DNA of 64,000 bases, taken from the NCBI GenBank assembly GCA_949372595.1, contig CASIAN010000008.1:62001-126000 (forward strand). The letters run 5' to 3'. The position numbers and the translations under genes are program-made. Shown here piece after piece: positions 54,286 to 62,773 of the stretch. The DNA comes from CPC320 sp002336405 (lineage in GTDB: Bacteria; Pseudomonadota; Alphaproteobacteria; Rhodobacterales; Rhodobacteraceae). The notes under the pieces were generated by a model. The model ran no database searches, had not been told where the DNA came from, and saw only the letters and a program-made list of their open reading frames with translations. Numbering within the stretch: position 1 is the first letter of the stretch; every line of letters starts with the position of its first letter.

Positions 54286-55104
54286 ATGCGTAGGGCATGG
54301 ATTTTTTTGGTGATTTGGTCTTTTTCTGCTATGAGTTTGGCGTCTGACGAGCGAACCGAGACTTTGGCAGATATCAGGCAGAGCCTGACGGCTGTGCATG
54401 TCGAGATTAGCAAACTCAGGCGCGAATTGATCCCGACGGATAAGCCTGACGGTCTTGTCGCGGGGGATACGTTGCTTGGGCGTGTAGACTCGGTTGAACA
54501 GGTGCTGAGATACCTGACATCAAAAACCGAAGAGCTTGAGTATCGGATCAATCAGATCGTTGTCGATGGCACAAACCGTATTGGTGATTTGGAGTTCAGA
54601 CTTGTTGATCTTGAAGGTGGAGATGTCTCTCAGCTGGGCGAAATTTCGACTTTGGGCGGGGACACCTCAAGCCAAGCTGTCGAGAGCGAAGTAAAGCCAA
54701 ATGCTGTGGGTCTGCAGATGGCGGTTGGTGAGCAGGCTGATTTCAGCCGTGCGTCGCAGGCTCTTGAACAAGAAGATTACGCGCAGGCCTCTGCATTGTT
54801 TGCAAAATTTGTTTCGAGCTATCCCGGTGGTCCGCTGAACCCGCAGGCTTTTGTTTTGCGAGGCAAGGCGCTTGAGTCTCTGGGAGATGTGAGGGCTGCG
54901 GCACGCTCTTATTTGGACAGCTATAGCCGGCACCCTCATGCCTCTGTCGCCCCCGAGGCGCTTTTGCGCCTCGGATTGGCGCTTGACGGTTTGAAACAGT
55001 CCAAAGCAGCGTGCAGAACGCTTGGAGAGGTCACTTTGAAATTTCCGCAATCCGAGCAGGTCGCGCAGGCGCAATCGATGATGCAAACCCTGAACTGTTC
55101 GTGA
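54286..55104 (+). CDS. cpoB: Tol-Pal system coordinator protein CpoB (YbgF)
   Basis: The 272-residue periplasmic protein has a signal peptide (WIFLVIWSFSAMSLA), a coiled-coil N-terminal part (residues 25-110) and C-terminal tetratricopeptide repeats (DFSRASQALEQEDYAQASAL, PQAFVLRGKALESLGDVRAA, APEALLRLGLALDGLKQSKA). It couples cell-wall synthesis to outer-membrane constriction. Its stop overlaps the tilS GTG start. Confidence 0.92.
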   Translation: MRRAWIFLVIWSFSAMSLASDERTETLADIRQSLTAVHVEISKLRRELIPTDKPDGLVAGDTLLGRVDSVEQVLRYLTSKTEELEYRINQIVVDGTNRIGDLEFRLVDLEGGDVSQLGEISTLGGDTSSQAVESEVKPNAVGLQMAVGEQADFSRASQALEQEDYAQASALFAKFVSSYPGGPLNPQAFVLRGKALESLGDVRAAARSYLDSYSRHPHASVAPEALLRLGLALDGLKQSKAACRTLGEVTLKFPQSEQVAQAQSMMQTLNCS

Positions 55105-56411
55105 CGCAAACTCCTTGTCTCAAGACCGGTTTTGCCGCGACTATGATGTCTATGCTGGGCGTAGATTTGCCTCAAAAAATGGCACTTGCGGTCTCTGGTG
55201 GCGGTGACAGCATGGCCCTGCTTTATCTGGCAGCGGATTGGGCGCGCTTGTGGCAGGTTGACTTATCCGTTGTGACCATCGATCACCAATTGCGGCGTGA
55301 GAGCGGCGCAGAGGCTGCGTTGGTCAAGGCGGTTTCGCAGGATCTTGGCCTGACCCATACAACCTTGCTGTGGCAGGGGTGGAACGGCCAAGGTAATTTG
55401 CCGGATGCTGCACGCAGGGCGCGGTTGGATTTGATCAACGGCTGGCGCAGAGAGATACAATACGTCTTAATGGGCCACACGCTGGATGATCAGGCCGAGA
55501 CGTTTTTAATGCGGTTGCGGCGCGGATCGGGTGTGGATGGGCTGTCGGGCATCGCACCAGTGCATCTTGTCACTGGGTCGGAAAATGACAATCTGTCAGC
55601 GTCAAGTTCTGGGCTTCACGCATCCGGATCGCTGCATGTTTTGCGTCCTTTGCTGGCGGTGTCACGTGCCAACTTAAGGGCGCATTTGACCAAGATAGGC
55701 GCGTCGTGGGTGGATGATCCCTCCAATCAAGATGACCACTATGAACGCGTGCGTATGCGACAATTTATGCCTGATCTAGAGGCCGTAGGTCTCTATCAGA
55801 AGGGGTTGGCAGATACCGCCAAACGTTTGCGTCGTGCCCGGACTGCCCTATCACGCCGCGCGGTGGCTGTGGCCGAGCAGATAGCCCATCAAGACGATGG
55901 GGACGTTGTGTTTGATCTCGAAGCTCTGGGTGAAATTGAGGAAGAGACCCAATTGCGCTTGCTGGCTGCAGCATTGTGCTGGGTGTCTTCAAACGCGTAC
56001 CGGCCGCGCCTGAACGTGCTAGAAAACGCTTTGCAAGCGGCGCTGGTGGGTAAAAATGGTGCTCTACACGGTGGATTGATTCGCGTTCATGGCACACAGC
56101 TTAGAATTACCCGCGAATACCAAGCGGTGCGGGATACGCGACATATTGTCGGCAATCGTGGATTTTGGGACGGGCGCTGGCAGATAACTGGCCCAAAAAT
56201 CGATGGCACAGAAATTCGGCCCCTGGGGCCGGAAGGCGTGCAACAAATTGGCACAGCATGGCAAAACCGGCCAAACTATGCTATTATCCTATCAAAACCG
56301 GGCATTTTTAGAGATAATCAGCTGATCGCGTGTCAATCTGCCGGATTTGGACCAGCTTATGAACAGCAAATTCAACCGTCAAGCTTCACATCGTTGTTGA
56401 TTGAGCATTGA
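55101..56411 (+). CDS. tilS: tRNA(Ile)-lysidine synthase
   Basis: The 436-residue enzyme puts lysine on C34 of tRNA(Ile) CAU so that it reads AUA. The PP-loop motif is SGGGDSMALL (residues 32-41), followed by VVTIDHQLRRESGAEAALVK, MGHTLDDQAETFLMRLRRGS and PSNQDDHYERVRMRQF. The GTG start at 55101 overlaps the cpoB stop by four bases and gives a normal N-terminus; a frame upstream to 55011 lies inside cpoB. Confidence 0.92.
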   Translation: MTQTPCLKTGFAATMMSMLGVDLPQKMALAVSGGGDSMALLYLAADWARLWQVDLSVVTIDHQLRRESGAEAALVKAVSQDLGLTHTTLLWQGWNGQGNLPDAARRARLDLINGWRREIQYVLMGHTLDDQAETFLMRLRRGSGVDGLSGIAPVHLVTGSENDNLSASSSGLHASGSLHVLRPLLAVSRANLRAHLTKIGASWVDDPSNQDDHYERVRMRQFMPDLEAVGLYQKGLADTAKRLRRARTALSRRAVAVAEQIAHQDDGDVVFDLEALGEIEEETQLRLLAAALCWVSSNAYRPRLNVLENALQAALVGKNGALHGGLIRVHGTQLRITREYQAVRDTRHIVGNRGFWDGRWQITGPKIDGTEIRPLGPEGVQQIGTAWQNRPNYAIILSKPGIFRDNQLIACQSAGFGPAYEQQIQPSSFTSLLIEH

Positions 56412-56490
56412 ACATGGCAAATTCGTCTCTATTTAACTCACTAGGCGAATGTGATACTCACGCGTCCTAACGATAATTGGGGGACTTTCC

Positions 56491-58413
56491 TTGGGGAATG
56501 CACGCAATATAGCTTTTTGGGTGGTACTGTTTTTACTGGTACTGGCTTTGTTCAACATGTTCACCGGTGGATCCTCAACCGTGTCGCAGAGTAACGAGGT
56601 CAGTTATTCTGATTTTGTGCGCTCCGTTGAGAGCGATGAGGTAAATGCTGTCACACTCGATGGGGAGCAAATCCGCTTTCTTGGTAATGATGGTCAAACC
56701 TATTCGGTGATCAAACCTAGTGATGCGCAGATCACCCAGCTGTTGATCGACAACAACGTGTCACTGCGCGCTGAACAGCAGCAGCAATCAGGATTTCAAA
56801 CATTTATTCTGTCGCTCTTGCCGTTTTTGTTACTAATCGGCGTCTGGGTCTATTTCATGAACCGGATGCAAGGTGGTGGCCGTGGCGGTGCGATGGGCTT
56901 TGGCAAATCAAAAGCCAAAATGCTGACAGAAAAGCAGGGTCGCGTGACGTTTGACGACGTCGCGGGCATTGACGAGGCAAAAGAAGAACTTGAAGAGATT
57001 GTTGAGTTTTTGCGCAACCCACAAAAATTCAGCCGTTTGGGTGGTAAAATACCGAAAGGTGCTTTGCTGGTGGGCCCTCCTGGTACTGGTAAAACTCTTT
57101 TGGCGCGCGCGATTGCCGGTGAGGCCGGTGTGCCGTTCTTTACTATCTCTGGATCGGATTTTGTCGAAATGTTTGTCGGCGTTGGCGCAAGCCGCGTACG
57201 CGATATGTTCGAGCAGGCCAAAAAGAATGCGCCCTGCATTGTGTTTATCGACGAGATTGACGCTGTCGGCCGCAATCGCGGGGCTGGCTATGGCGGGGGT
57301 AACGATGAGCGTGAACAGACGTTGAACCAGCTTTTGGTCGAGATGGACGGATTTGAAGCCAACGAGGGTGTGATCATTCTGGCAGCAACAAACCGGCGTG
57401 ATGTGCTGGATCCGGCTCTGTTGCGGCCGGGTAGGTTTGACCGTCAGGTCACAGTGCCAAACCCCGACATCAAAGGTCGCGAGAAAATTCTCAACGTACA
57501 TGCGCGTAAGACGCCGTTGGGTCCTGATGTGGATCTGCGTATCATCGCGCGCGGCACCCCGGGGTTCTCAGGCGCCGATCTGGCCAACCTTGTCAATGAG
57601 GCGGCGCTGCATGCGGCCCGCGTTGGGCGTCGCTTTGTTACTATGGATGAATTTGAGTACGCCAAAGACAAGGTGATGATGGGGGCTGAGCGCCGCTCGA
57701 TGGTTCTGACGGCCTCGCAAAAGGAAAAGACCGCCTATCACGAGGCGGGTCACGCAATCGTTGGCATTGAACTGCCGCAATGTGATCCGGTTTATAAGGC
57801 GACAATCATTCCGCGCGGTGGCGCACTTGGTATGGTGGTCTCACTGCCCGAGATTGACCGTTTGAACTGGCAAAAATCTGAGTGCGAAGAGAAGATGGCC
57901 ATGACAATGGCGGGTAAAGCCGCCGAAATTATTAAATATGGACCTGAAAACGTCTCGAACGGTCCGGCGGGGGATATACAGCAAGCCTCGGGTCTGGCGC
58001 GGGCGATGGTTCTGCGCTGGGGCATGTCGGATAAGGTTGGAAATATAGATTACTCGGAGGCTCATGACGGATATTCTGGCAGCACTGCGGGCCTTTCCGT
58101 TTCTGCCAATACCAAAGTGCTGATCGAAGATGAGGTGAAGCGGTTTATCGCTGAGGCTTACGACAAGGCCTTTGAAATCTTGACCGACAAAACCGAAGAA
58201 TGGGACCGTTTGGCGCAGGGATTGCTTGAATATGAAACGCTGACGGGCGATGAGATTAAGCGCGTCATGAAGGGCGATCCACCACAGGCCGGCCCGGATG
58301 ATGACAACTCGGATACCTCTGGAACCGCTGCAAGTGTCACGGCCATCCCTAAAACCAAGCCGCGTATCAAGCCTGCGGATGACAGCGGCCTTGAGCCTGA
58401 ACCCACAGCCTAA
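56491..58413 (+). CDS. ftsH: ATP-dependent zinc metalloprotease FtsH
   Basis: The 640-residue membrane AAA+ protease has two membrane segments (near 8-24 and 106-122), Walker A GPPGTGKT at about 196-203, Walker B IVFIDEIDAVGR near 250, the second region of homology NRRDVLDPALLRPGRFDR, and the protease motif HEAGH at about 417-421 with an Asp zinc ligand in GPAGDIQQ. It degrades membrane and regulatory proteins. The start is TTG (MGNARNIAFW), preceded by GGGGGACTTTCC; no better ATG fits the N-terminus. It follows tilS, as in many proteobacteria. Confidence 0.95.
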   Translation: MGNARNIAFWVVLFLLVLALFNMFTGGSSTVSQSNEVSYSDFVRSVESDEVNAVTLDGEQIRFLGNDGQTYSVIKPSDAQITQLLIDNNVSLRAEQQQQSGFQTFILSLLPFLLLIGVWVYFMNRMQGGGRGGAMGFGKSKAKMLTEKQGRVTFDDVAGIDEAKEELEEIVEFLRNPQKFSRLGGKIPKGALLVGPPGTGKTLLARAIAGEAGVPFFTISGSDFVEMFVGVGASRVRDMFEQAKKNAPCIVFIDEIDAVGRNRGAGYGGGNDEREQTLNQLLVEMDGFEANEGVIILAATNRRDVLDPALLRPGRFDRQVTVPNPDIKGREKILNVHARKTPLGPDVDLRIIARGTPGFSGADLANLVNEAALHAARVGRRFVTMDEFEYAKDKVMMGAERRSMVLTASQKEKTAYHEAGHAIVGIELPQCDPVYKATIIPRGGALGMVVSLPEIDRLNWQKSECEEKMAMTMAGKAAEIIKYGPENVSNGPAGDIQQASGLARAMVLRWGMSDKVGNIDYSEAHDGYSGSTAGLSVSANTKVLIEDEVKRFIAEAYDKAFEILTDKTEEWDRLAQGLLEYETLTGDEIKRVMKGDPPQAGPDDDNSDTSGTAASVTAIPKTKPRIKPADDSGLEPEPTA

Positions 58414-58437
58414 ATATTAGCTGTATATGTCTTAAGC

Positions 58438-58471
58438 AAAACCCTGGACCAGCGTCTGGGGTTTTGTTTTT
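58438..58471 (+). terminator. Rho-independent terminator after ftsH
   Basis: AAAACCCTGGAC pairs with GTCTGGGGTTTT (two G-U pairs, short loop CAGC), followed by GTTTTTG. It lies 24 bases past the ftsH stop. Confidence 0.75.
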
Positions 58472-58536
58472 GCGCAGGGCTTTGCGTTTGTGGTCGGCTA
58501 TAGTAGGTTTCGCCAAGCATTTGACGGAGGATTACC

Positions 58537-59133
58537 ATGCCAGCGCTGATACCAACGGAATTCTCTGCCGAAGTGACATGGCTGGGCTTGGTGCCAGATC
58601 GTCAATCCGATCTTTGCGCGGTGCCGCAAACTGAGCTGATGATGTGGTTCTCGGGCCCTGAAGGCGACAGCCATTCCGGTTTGACCCGACCGTCTTGCTC
58701 TCGGGTGACGTCCCTGCACCTGCGCGGGACAGAGATTCGGAATGTGCGGCAACTGTCTATTGTCGCAGCTGAGGATCTGCAGGAAATTGCCGCAAAGATC
58801 GGCCTTGAGGCGCTGGATCCTGCTTGGTTGGGGGCCACATTGGTATTGTCTGGCATCTTTGACTTTTCCCATGTGCCGCCTGGGTCGCGGTTGCAGGCGA
58901 CAAATGGAACAACCTTGGTGGTCGATATGGAAAACCGCCCGTGCAACCTGCCGGCGCGGGTGATTGAAAATGCGCAGCCCGGCCACGGCAAAGCTTTTAT
59001 GAAATCTGCAAAAGGCCGTCGCGGTGTAACAGCTTGGGTGGAGCGCGAGGGGGTGCTTGTACTTGGGGATCAGCTGCGCTTACACATTCCCGATCAACCA
59101 GTTTGGGCCGGTCTTGCCAGCGCAAAAACGTAG
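58537..59133 (+). CDS. MOSC domain protein
   Basis: The 198-residue protein matches MOSC domains: FSGPEGDSHSGLTRPSC, EIRNVRQLSIVAAEDLQEIA, LGATLVLSGIFDFSHVPPGS, then a short cysteine-bearing segment (ENRPCNLPARVI) and AFMKSAKGRRGVTAWVERE. MOSC proteins bind molybdenum cofactor or transfer sulfur. The substrate here is unknown. GGAGGATTACC gives a strong ribosome site. Confidence 0.82.
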   Translation: MPALIPTEFSAEVTWLGLVPDRQSDLCAVPQTELMMWFSGPEGDSHSGLTRPSCSRVTSLHLRGTEIRNVRQLSIVAAEDLQEIAAKIGLEALDPAWLGATLVLSGIFDFSHVPPGSRLQATNGTTLVVDMENRPCNLPARVIENAQPGHGKAFMKSAKGRRGVTAWVEREGVLVLGDQLRLHIPDQPVWAGLASAKT

Positions 59134-59191
59134 CAAGATAAGTTTCCGATCCGACACGGAGAATGAGATCTCGCCGCAACACGATGGGCAT

Positions 59192-59284
59192 ATGTCGGAA
59201 TTGCAAGTTCCAAACCTTAAAAGCGGGCGTATACCGCCCCATGACAACGGTGTCGTTGAGTCTTTAGGACGGGGAAAGAAATAA
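59192..59284 (+). CDS. Possible 30-residue leader peptide coupled to fhs
   Basis: An ATG at 59192 opens a 30-codon frame (SELQVPNLKSGRIPPHDNGV, then VESLGRGKK) whose TAA overlaps the fhs ATG by one base (TAATG). The arrangement suggests translational coupling. It has no recognised relatives and only a weak ribosome site, so it may be chance or the stub of a lost gene. Confidence 0.35.
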   Translation: MSELQVPNLKSGRIPPHDNGVVESLGRGKK

Positions 59285-60960
59285 TGGGCTATAAGAGTGA
59301 TATTGAGATTGCGCGCGAGGCTGTGAAACGGCCTATCCAAGAGATTGGCGCCAAGCTGGGCATAAACAGCGAGCATCTTTTGCCCTATGGTCATGACAAG
59401 GCCAAAGTGAGCCAAGGGTTCATCGACTCGGTGCAGGGAAACGCTGATGGTAAACTAATTTTGGTGACGGCGATCAACCCAACCCCGGCGGGCGAGGGCA
59501 AGACGACAACCACAGTAGGATTGGGTGACGGTCTAAACCGAATCGGTAAAAAAACATCCGTATGCATTCGTGAGGCGTCTTTGGGGCCTTGCTTTGGCAT
59601 GAAGGGCGGCGCTGCGGGTGGCGGCTATGCGCAAGTGGTGCCAATGGAGGAAATGAACCTGCATTTCACTGGTGATTTTCACGCCATCACCTCGGCGCAT
59701 AATCTTCTTTCGGCGATGATCGACAACCATATCTATTGGGGCAATTCATTGGAAATCGACGAGCGGCGCGTTGTGTGGCGTCGGGTGATGGATATGAACG
59801 ACCGCGCCCTGCGCGATACGGTGACCAGCCTTGGCGGGGTCGCCAACGGTTTCCCACGTCAGACTGGCTTTGACATTACGGTGGCATCCGAGGTTATGGC
59901 GATATTGTGCCTGTCCGTTAGTCTAAAAGATCTGCAAAAGCGTCTGGGCGATATTATTGTCGCCTCTCGCCGTGATAAAACGCCGATTTATTGCCGTGAC
60001 ATCAAGGCAGATGGTGCAATGACGGTCCTGTTGAAAGATGCAATGCAACCCAATTTGGTGCAGACGCTTGAGAACAATCCTGCCTTCGTTCATGGCGGCC
60101 CGTTTGCCAATATCGCGCATGGGTGTAATTCAGTGATTGCGACGTCAACGGCGTTGAAGATATCCGACTATGTTGTCACTGAGGCTGGGTTTGGTGCCGA
60201 TCTTGGCGCAGAGAAATTCATGAATATTAAATGCCGCAAAGCGGGATTGGCGCCTGCAGTTGTTGTGGTTGTCGCCACGGTGCGGGCGATGAAAATGAAC
60301 GGTGGCGTGGCAAAGGCTGATCTGGGGCCGGAGAATGTAGACGCGGTCGTGGCAGGCTGCCCAAATCTGGGGCGGCATATTGAAAACGTGAAATCCTTTG
60401 GCGTGCCGGTAGTGGTGGCGATCAATCATTTTGTCACCGACACCGACGCCGAGGTGCAAGCCGTCAAAGACTATGTGGCCGGGCAGGGGGCGGAAGCAAT
60501 CTTGTGCCAACACTGGGAAAAGGGGTCCGAAGGTGCGGTTGAATTGGCGACGCGCGTGGCGGAAATCGCCGACGCGGATATGGCTAATTTCGCACCACTT
60601 TATGGTGATGAGCTTAGCTTATTTGAAAAAATTGAAACGGTCGCCAAACGTATTTATCGCGCGGACGAAGTACTGGCAGATGGCAAAATCCGCAACCAGC
60701 TCAAAGAATGGGAAGAGGCGGGCTATGGTCACTTGCCGGTCTGTATGGCCAAAACCCAATACAGCTTTACCACAGACCCCAATCGTCGCGGCGCGCCAAC
60801 CGGACATTCCGTGCCGGTTCGAGAAGTGCGCCTGAGCGCTGGCGCTGGCTTTGTCGTGGTCATCTGCGGTGAAATCATGACCATGCCAGGGTTGCCGAGG
60901 GTGCCGGCTTCAGAACAGATCATGCTCAATGAAAGCGGTGACATTGAAGGCTTGTTCTGA
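59284..60960 (+). CDS. fhs: Formate--tetrahydrofolate ligase
   Basis: The 558-residue enzyme makes 10-formyl-tetrahydrofolate from formate and ATP. It carries the P-loop-like NPTPAGEGKTTTTVGLGDGL, REASLGPCFGMKGGAAGGGY and FTGDFHAITSAHNLL. In marine Rhodobacterales it serves one-carbon oxidation and purine or serine supply. GGGGAAAG precedes the ATG. folD follows 184 bases downstream after a hairpin. Confidence 0.96.
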   Translation: MGYKSDIEIAREAVKRPIQEIGAKLGINSEHLLPYGHDKAKVSQGFIDSVQGNADGKLILVTAINPTPAGEGKTTTTVGLGDGLNRIGKKTSVCIREASLGPCFGMKGGAAGGGYAQVVPMEEMNLHFTGDFHAITSAHNLLSAMIDNHIYWGNSLEIDERRVVWRRVMDMNDRALRDTVTSLGGVANGFPRQTGFDITVASEVMAILCLSVSLKDLQKRLGDIIVASRRDKTPIYCRDIKADGAMTVLLKDAMQPNLVQTLENNPAFVHGGPFANIAHGCNSVIATSTALKISDYVVTEAGFGADLGAEKFMNIKCRKAGLAPAVVVVVATVRAMKMNGGVAKADLGPENVDAVVAGCPNLGRHIENVKSFGVPVVVAINHFVTDTDAEVQAVKDYVAGQGAEAILCQHWEKGSEGAVELATRVAEIADADMANFAPLYGDELSLFEKIETVAKRIYRADEVLADGKIRNQLKEWEEAGYGHLPVCMAKTQYSFTTDPNRRGAPTGHSVPVREVRLSAGAGFVVVICGEIMTMPGLPRVPASEQIMLNESGDIEGLF

Positions 60961-60980
60961 GGTGAGGTACAGTTGATTTT

Positions 60981-61015
60981 CCGGGTGCGGCTTGTGCTAG
61001 GCCGCACCCGGTATT
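60981..61015 (+). terminator. Strong hairpin after fhs
   Basis: A perfect 11-bp GC-rich stem (CCGGGTGCGGC at 60981-60991 with its complement at 61001-61011, loop of 9) is followed by TATTTT. The T-run is weak, so termination may be partial, lowering rather than stopping folD read-through. Confidence 0.65.
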
Positions 61016-61144
61016 TTGATAGCATTCGCTGGGCCAAGGTCGCTGGGAACAGGTATAAAATTACCTGCACAGCGTGATGAAAATGGGTGAAGAAGTTGCG
61101 CCGCTATGGTGTTGCATCAATAAGATTTTAAAAGAGGTGAAAAC

Positions 61145-62038
61145 ATGACTGCACAGGTTATCGACGGCAAGGCCTTTGCTGTAACGTTGCGCGGCAAGGT
61201 GGCCACACAGGTTGCGGCTTTGACGGCGAACCACGCGATTACTCCGGGTTTGGCGGTTGTCTTGGTTGGTGAAGATCCTGCCAGTCAGGTCTATGTGCGC
61301 TCGAAAGGCAAACAGACCGTCGAGGTGGGCATGAATTCGTTCGAGCACAAGCTTGAGATTGATACCTCTGAGGCCGATCTGCTGGATTTGATTGCCACCC
61401 TTAATTCTGATCCTGCGGTACACGGTATTTTAGTGCAATTGCCGCTGCCCAAACATCTGGACGAAGATCTGGTGATCAACAGTATTGATCCCGCCAAGGA
61501 TGTTGACGGGTTTCATATCTCAAACGTTGGGCTGTTAGGAACGGGGCAAAAATCGATGGTGCCCTGCACGCCGTTGGGCTGTCTTATGATGCTCCGAGAT
61601 CACCACGGATCGTTATCGGGACTGGATGCGGTGGTGATCGGACGTTCAAATATTGTTGGCAAACCGATGGCGCAGTTATTGTTGGGTGACAGTTGTTCGG
61701 TGACGATTGCCCATTCCAGAACCAAAAATCTGCCAGAGGTGGTTGGTCGCGCCGATATCGTGGTTGCTGCGGTCGGGCGGGCCGAGATGGTGCCGGGCGA
61801 CTGGATCAAACCCGGCGCTACGGTAATTGATGTGGGGATCAACCGGATCGAAAAACCCGAGGGTGGCACCCGTCTTGTGGGGGATGTGGATTACGCCAGT
61901 GCGGCCGCGGTCGCGGGCGCAATTACCCCGGTTCCTGGTGGCGTAGGCCCGATGACGATCGCGTGTTTGCTGGCCAATACCCTGACGGCTTGTCTGCGGG
62001 CAAATGGCCTGCCGGAACCCGACAGCCTAACTGTGTGA
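61145..62038 (+). CDS. folD: Bifunctional methylene-THF dehydrogenase / methenyl-THF cyclohydrolase
   Basis: The 297-residue protein shows GEDPASQVYVRSKGKQTVEV with the catalytic Tyr and Lys, LVQLPLPKHLDEDLVINSID, PCTPLGCLMML and the NADP site VVIGRSNIVGKPMAQLLL. It interconverts methylene-, methenyl- and 10-formyl-THF and so works directly with Fhs. GAGGTGAAAAC precedes the ATG. Its stop abuts the stop of the convergent pdeM. Confidence 0.95.
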   Translation: MTAQVIDGKAFAVTLRGKVATQVAALTANHAITPGLAVVLVGEDPASQVYVRSKGKQTVEVGMNSFEHKLEIDTSEADLLDLIATLNSDPAVHGILVQLPLPKHLDEDLVINSIDPAKDVDGFHISNVGLLGTGQKSMVPCTPLGCLMMLRDHHGSLSGLDAVVIGRSNIVGKPMAQLLLGDSCSVTIAHSRTKNLPEVVGRADIVVAAVGRAEMVPGDWIKPGATVIDVGINRIEKPEGGTRLVGDVDYASAAAVAGAITPVPGGVGPMTIACLLANTLTACLRANGLPEPDSLTV

Positions 62039-62773
62039 CTATCTGTCAGTGCCTGATCGGGGCATGGGAATGATCTGGGGGGTTTTGCCGGTTAAAACGG
62101 CCACAGCCCCGGCGCCCATCAGCGCCTGTAACTGACTGTGATTGCTGTGCAAACCGCCTGTGTAGGTGCCATAGGCAGGCAGTATCAGTCGTTGCCTGTC
62201 CAATAAAAAGCAGGCGCGTGACACCGTGCGGGCGGCTGTTTTCAGCCGAGCTTTGGGGTGATAATGCCCGCTCACTTCGCCGCCCATGATGTCACCGTTG
62301 TGGTCTGGCGCAGCGATATGTTGAAAAAACAACGGATGAACGCTCAGGGTGGTGCGGTGGCTGCCACCTATATCCAGAGGGCCAGGGTCGTGGTTGCCCT
62401 CAATCCAGATCCAGTCGCGGCCGGCCTGCAATCGGTTGATCCACAAACGGTCGTCTTTGGCCAACTCACTTGGTGCTTGCGGGTGGTCAAAACTATCGCC
62501 CAAGCAGATGACGGTGCTGGCGGGGTAGGCGTCAAGATCTGACTCAAGCTTTAAAAGCGTGCCTTGCGTCTGATAGGGTGGCAAGGTTGCCCCGCCGGCG
62601 CGCGCATAGCGTTCCGATTTACCAAGATGCAGGTCCGAGACGCACAACATACTTTTTGCCGGCCACCAAAGCGCACCCGATCCCAAAGCGATCAAAGATG
62701 CCCCCGCAAGTGCAATTGGCACCCCCCCCGTCAGGGTCTTTTGCAGTTTGCCCTGCGCGTTTCGCGCCTTCAT
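62039..62773 (-). CDS. pdeM: Ligase-associated metallophosphoesterase PdeM
   Basis: The 244-residue protein has the calcineurin-type metal motifs in order: VSDLHLGKSERYA, LGDSFDHPQ, EGNHDPG and GHYHPK. Proteins of this kind occur with a DEXH helicase and a DNA ligase in a DNA-repair cluster. The helicase gene lies directly upstream and overlaps it (ATGA). Confidence 0.88.
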   Translation of the reverse strand: MKARNAQGKLQKTLTGGVPIALAGASLIALGSGALWWPAKSMLCVSDLHLGKSERYARAGGATLPPYQTQGTLLKLESDLDAYPASTVICLGDSFDHPQAPSELAKDDRLWINRLQAGRDWIWIEGNHDPGPLDIGGSHRTTLSVHPLFFQHIAAPDHNGDIMGGEVSGHYHPKARLKTAARTVSRACFLLDRQRLILPAYGTYTGGLHSNHSQLQALMGAGAVAVLTGKTPQIIPMPRSGTDR

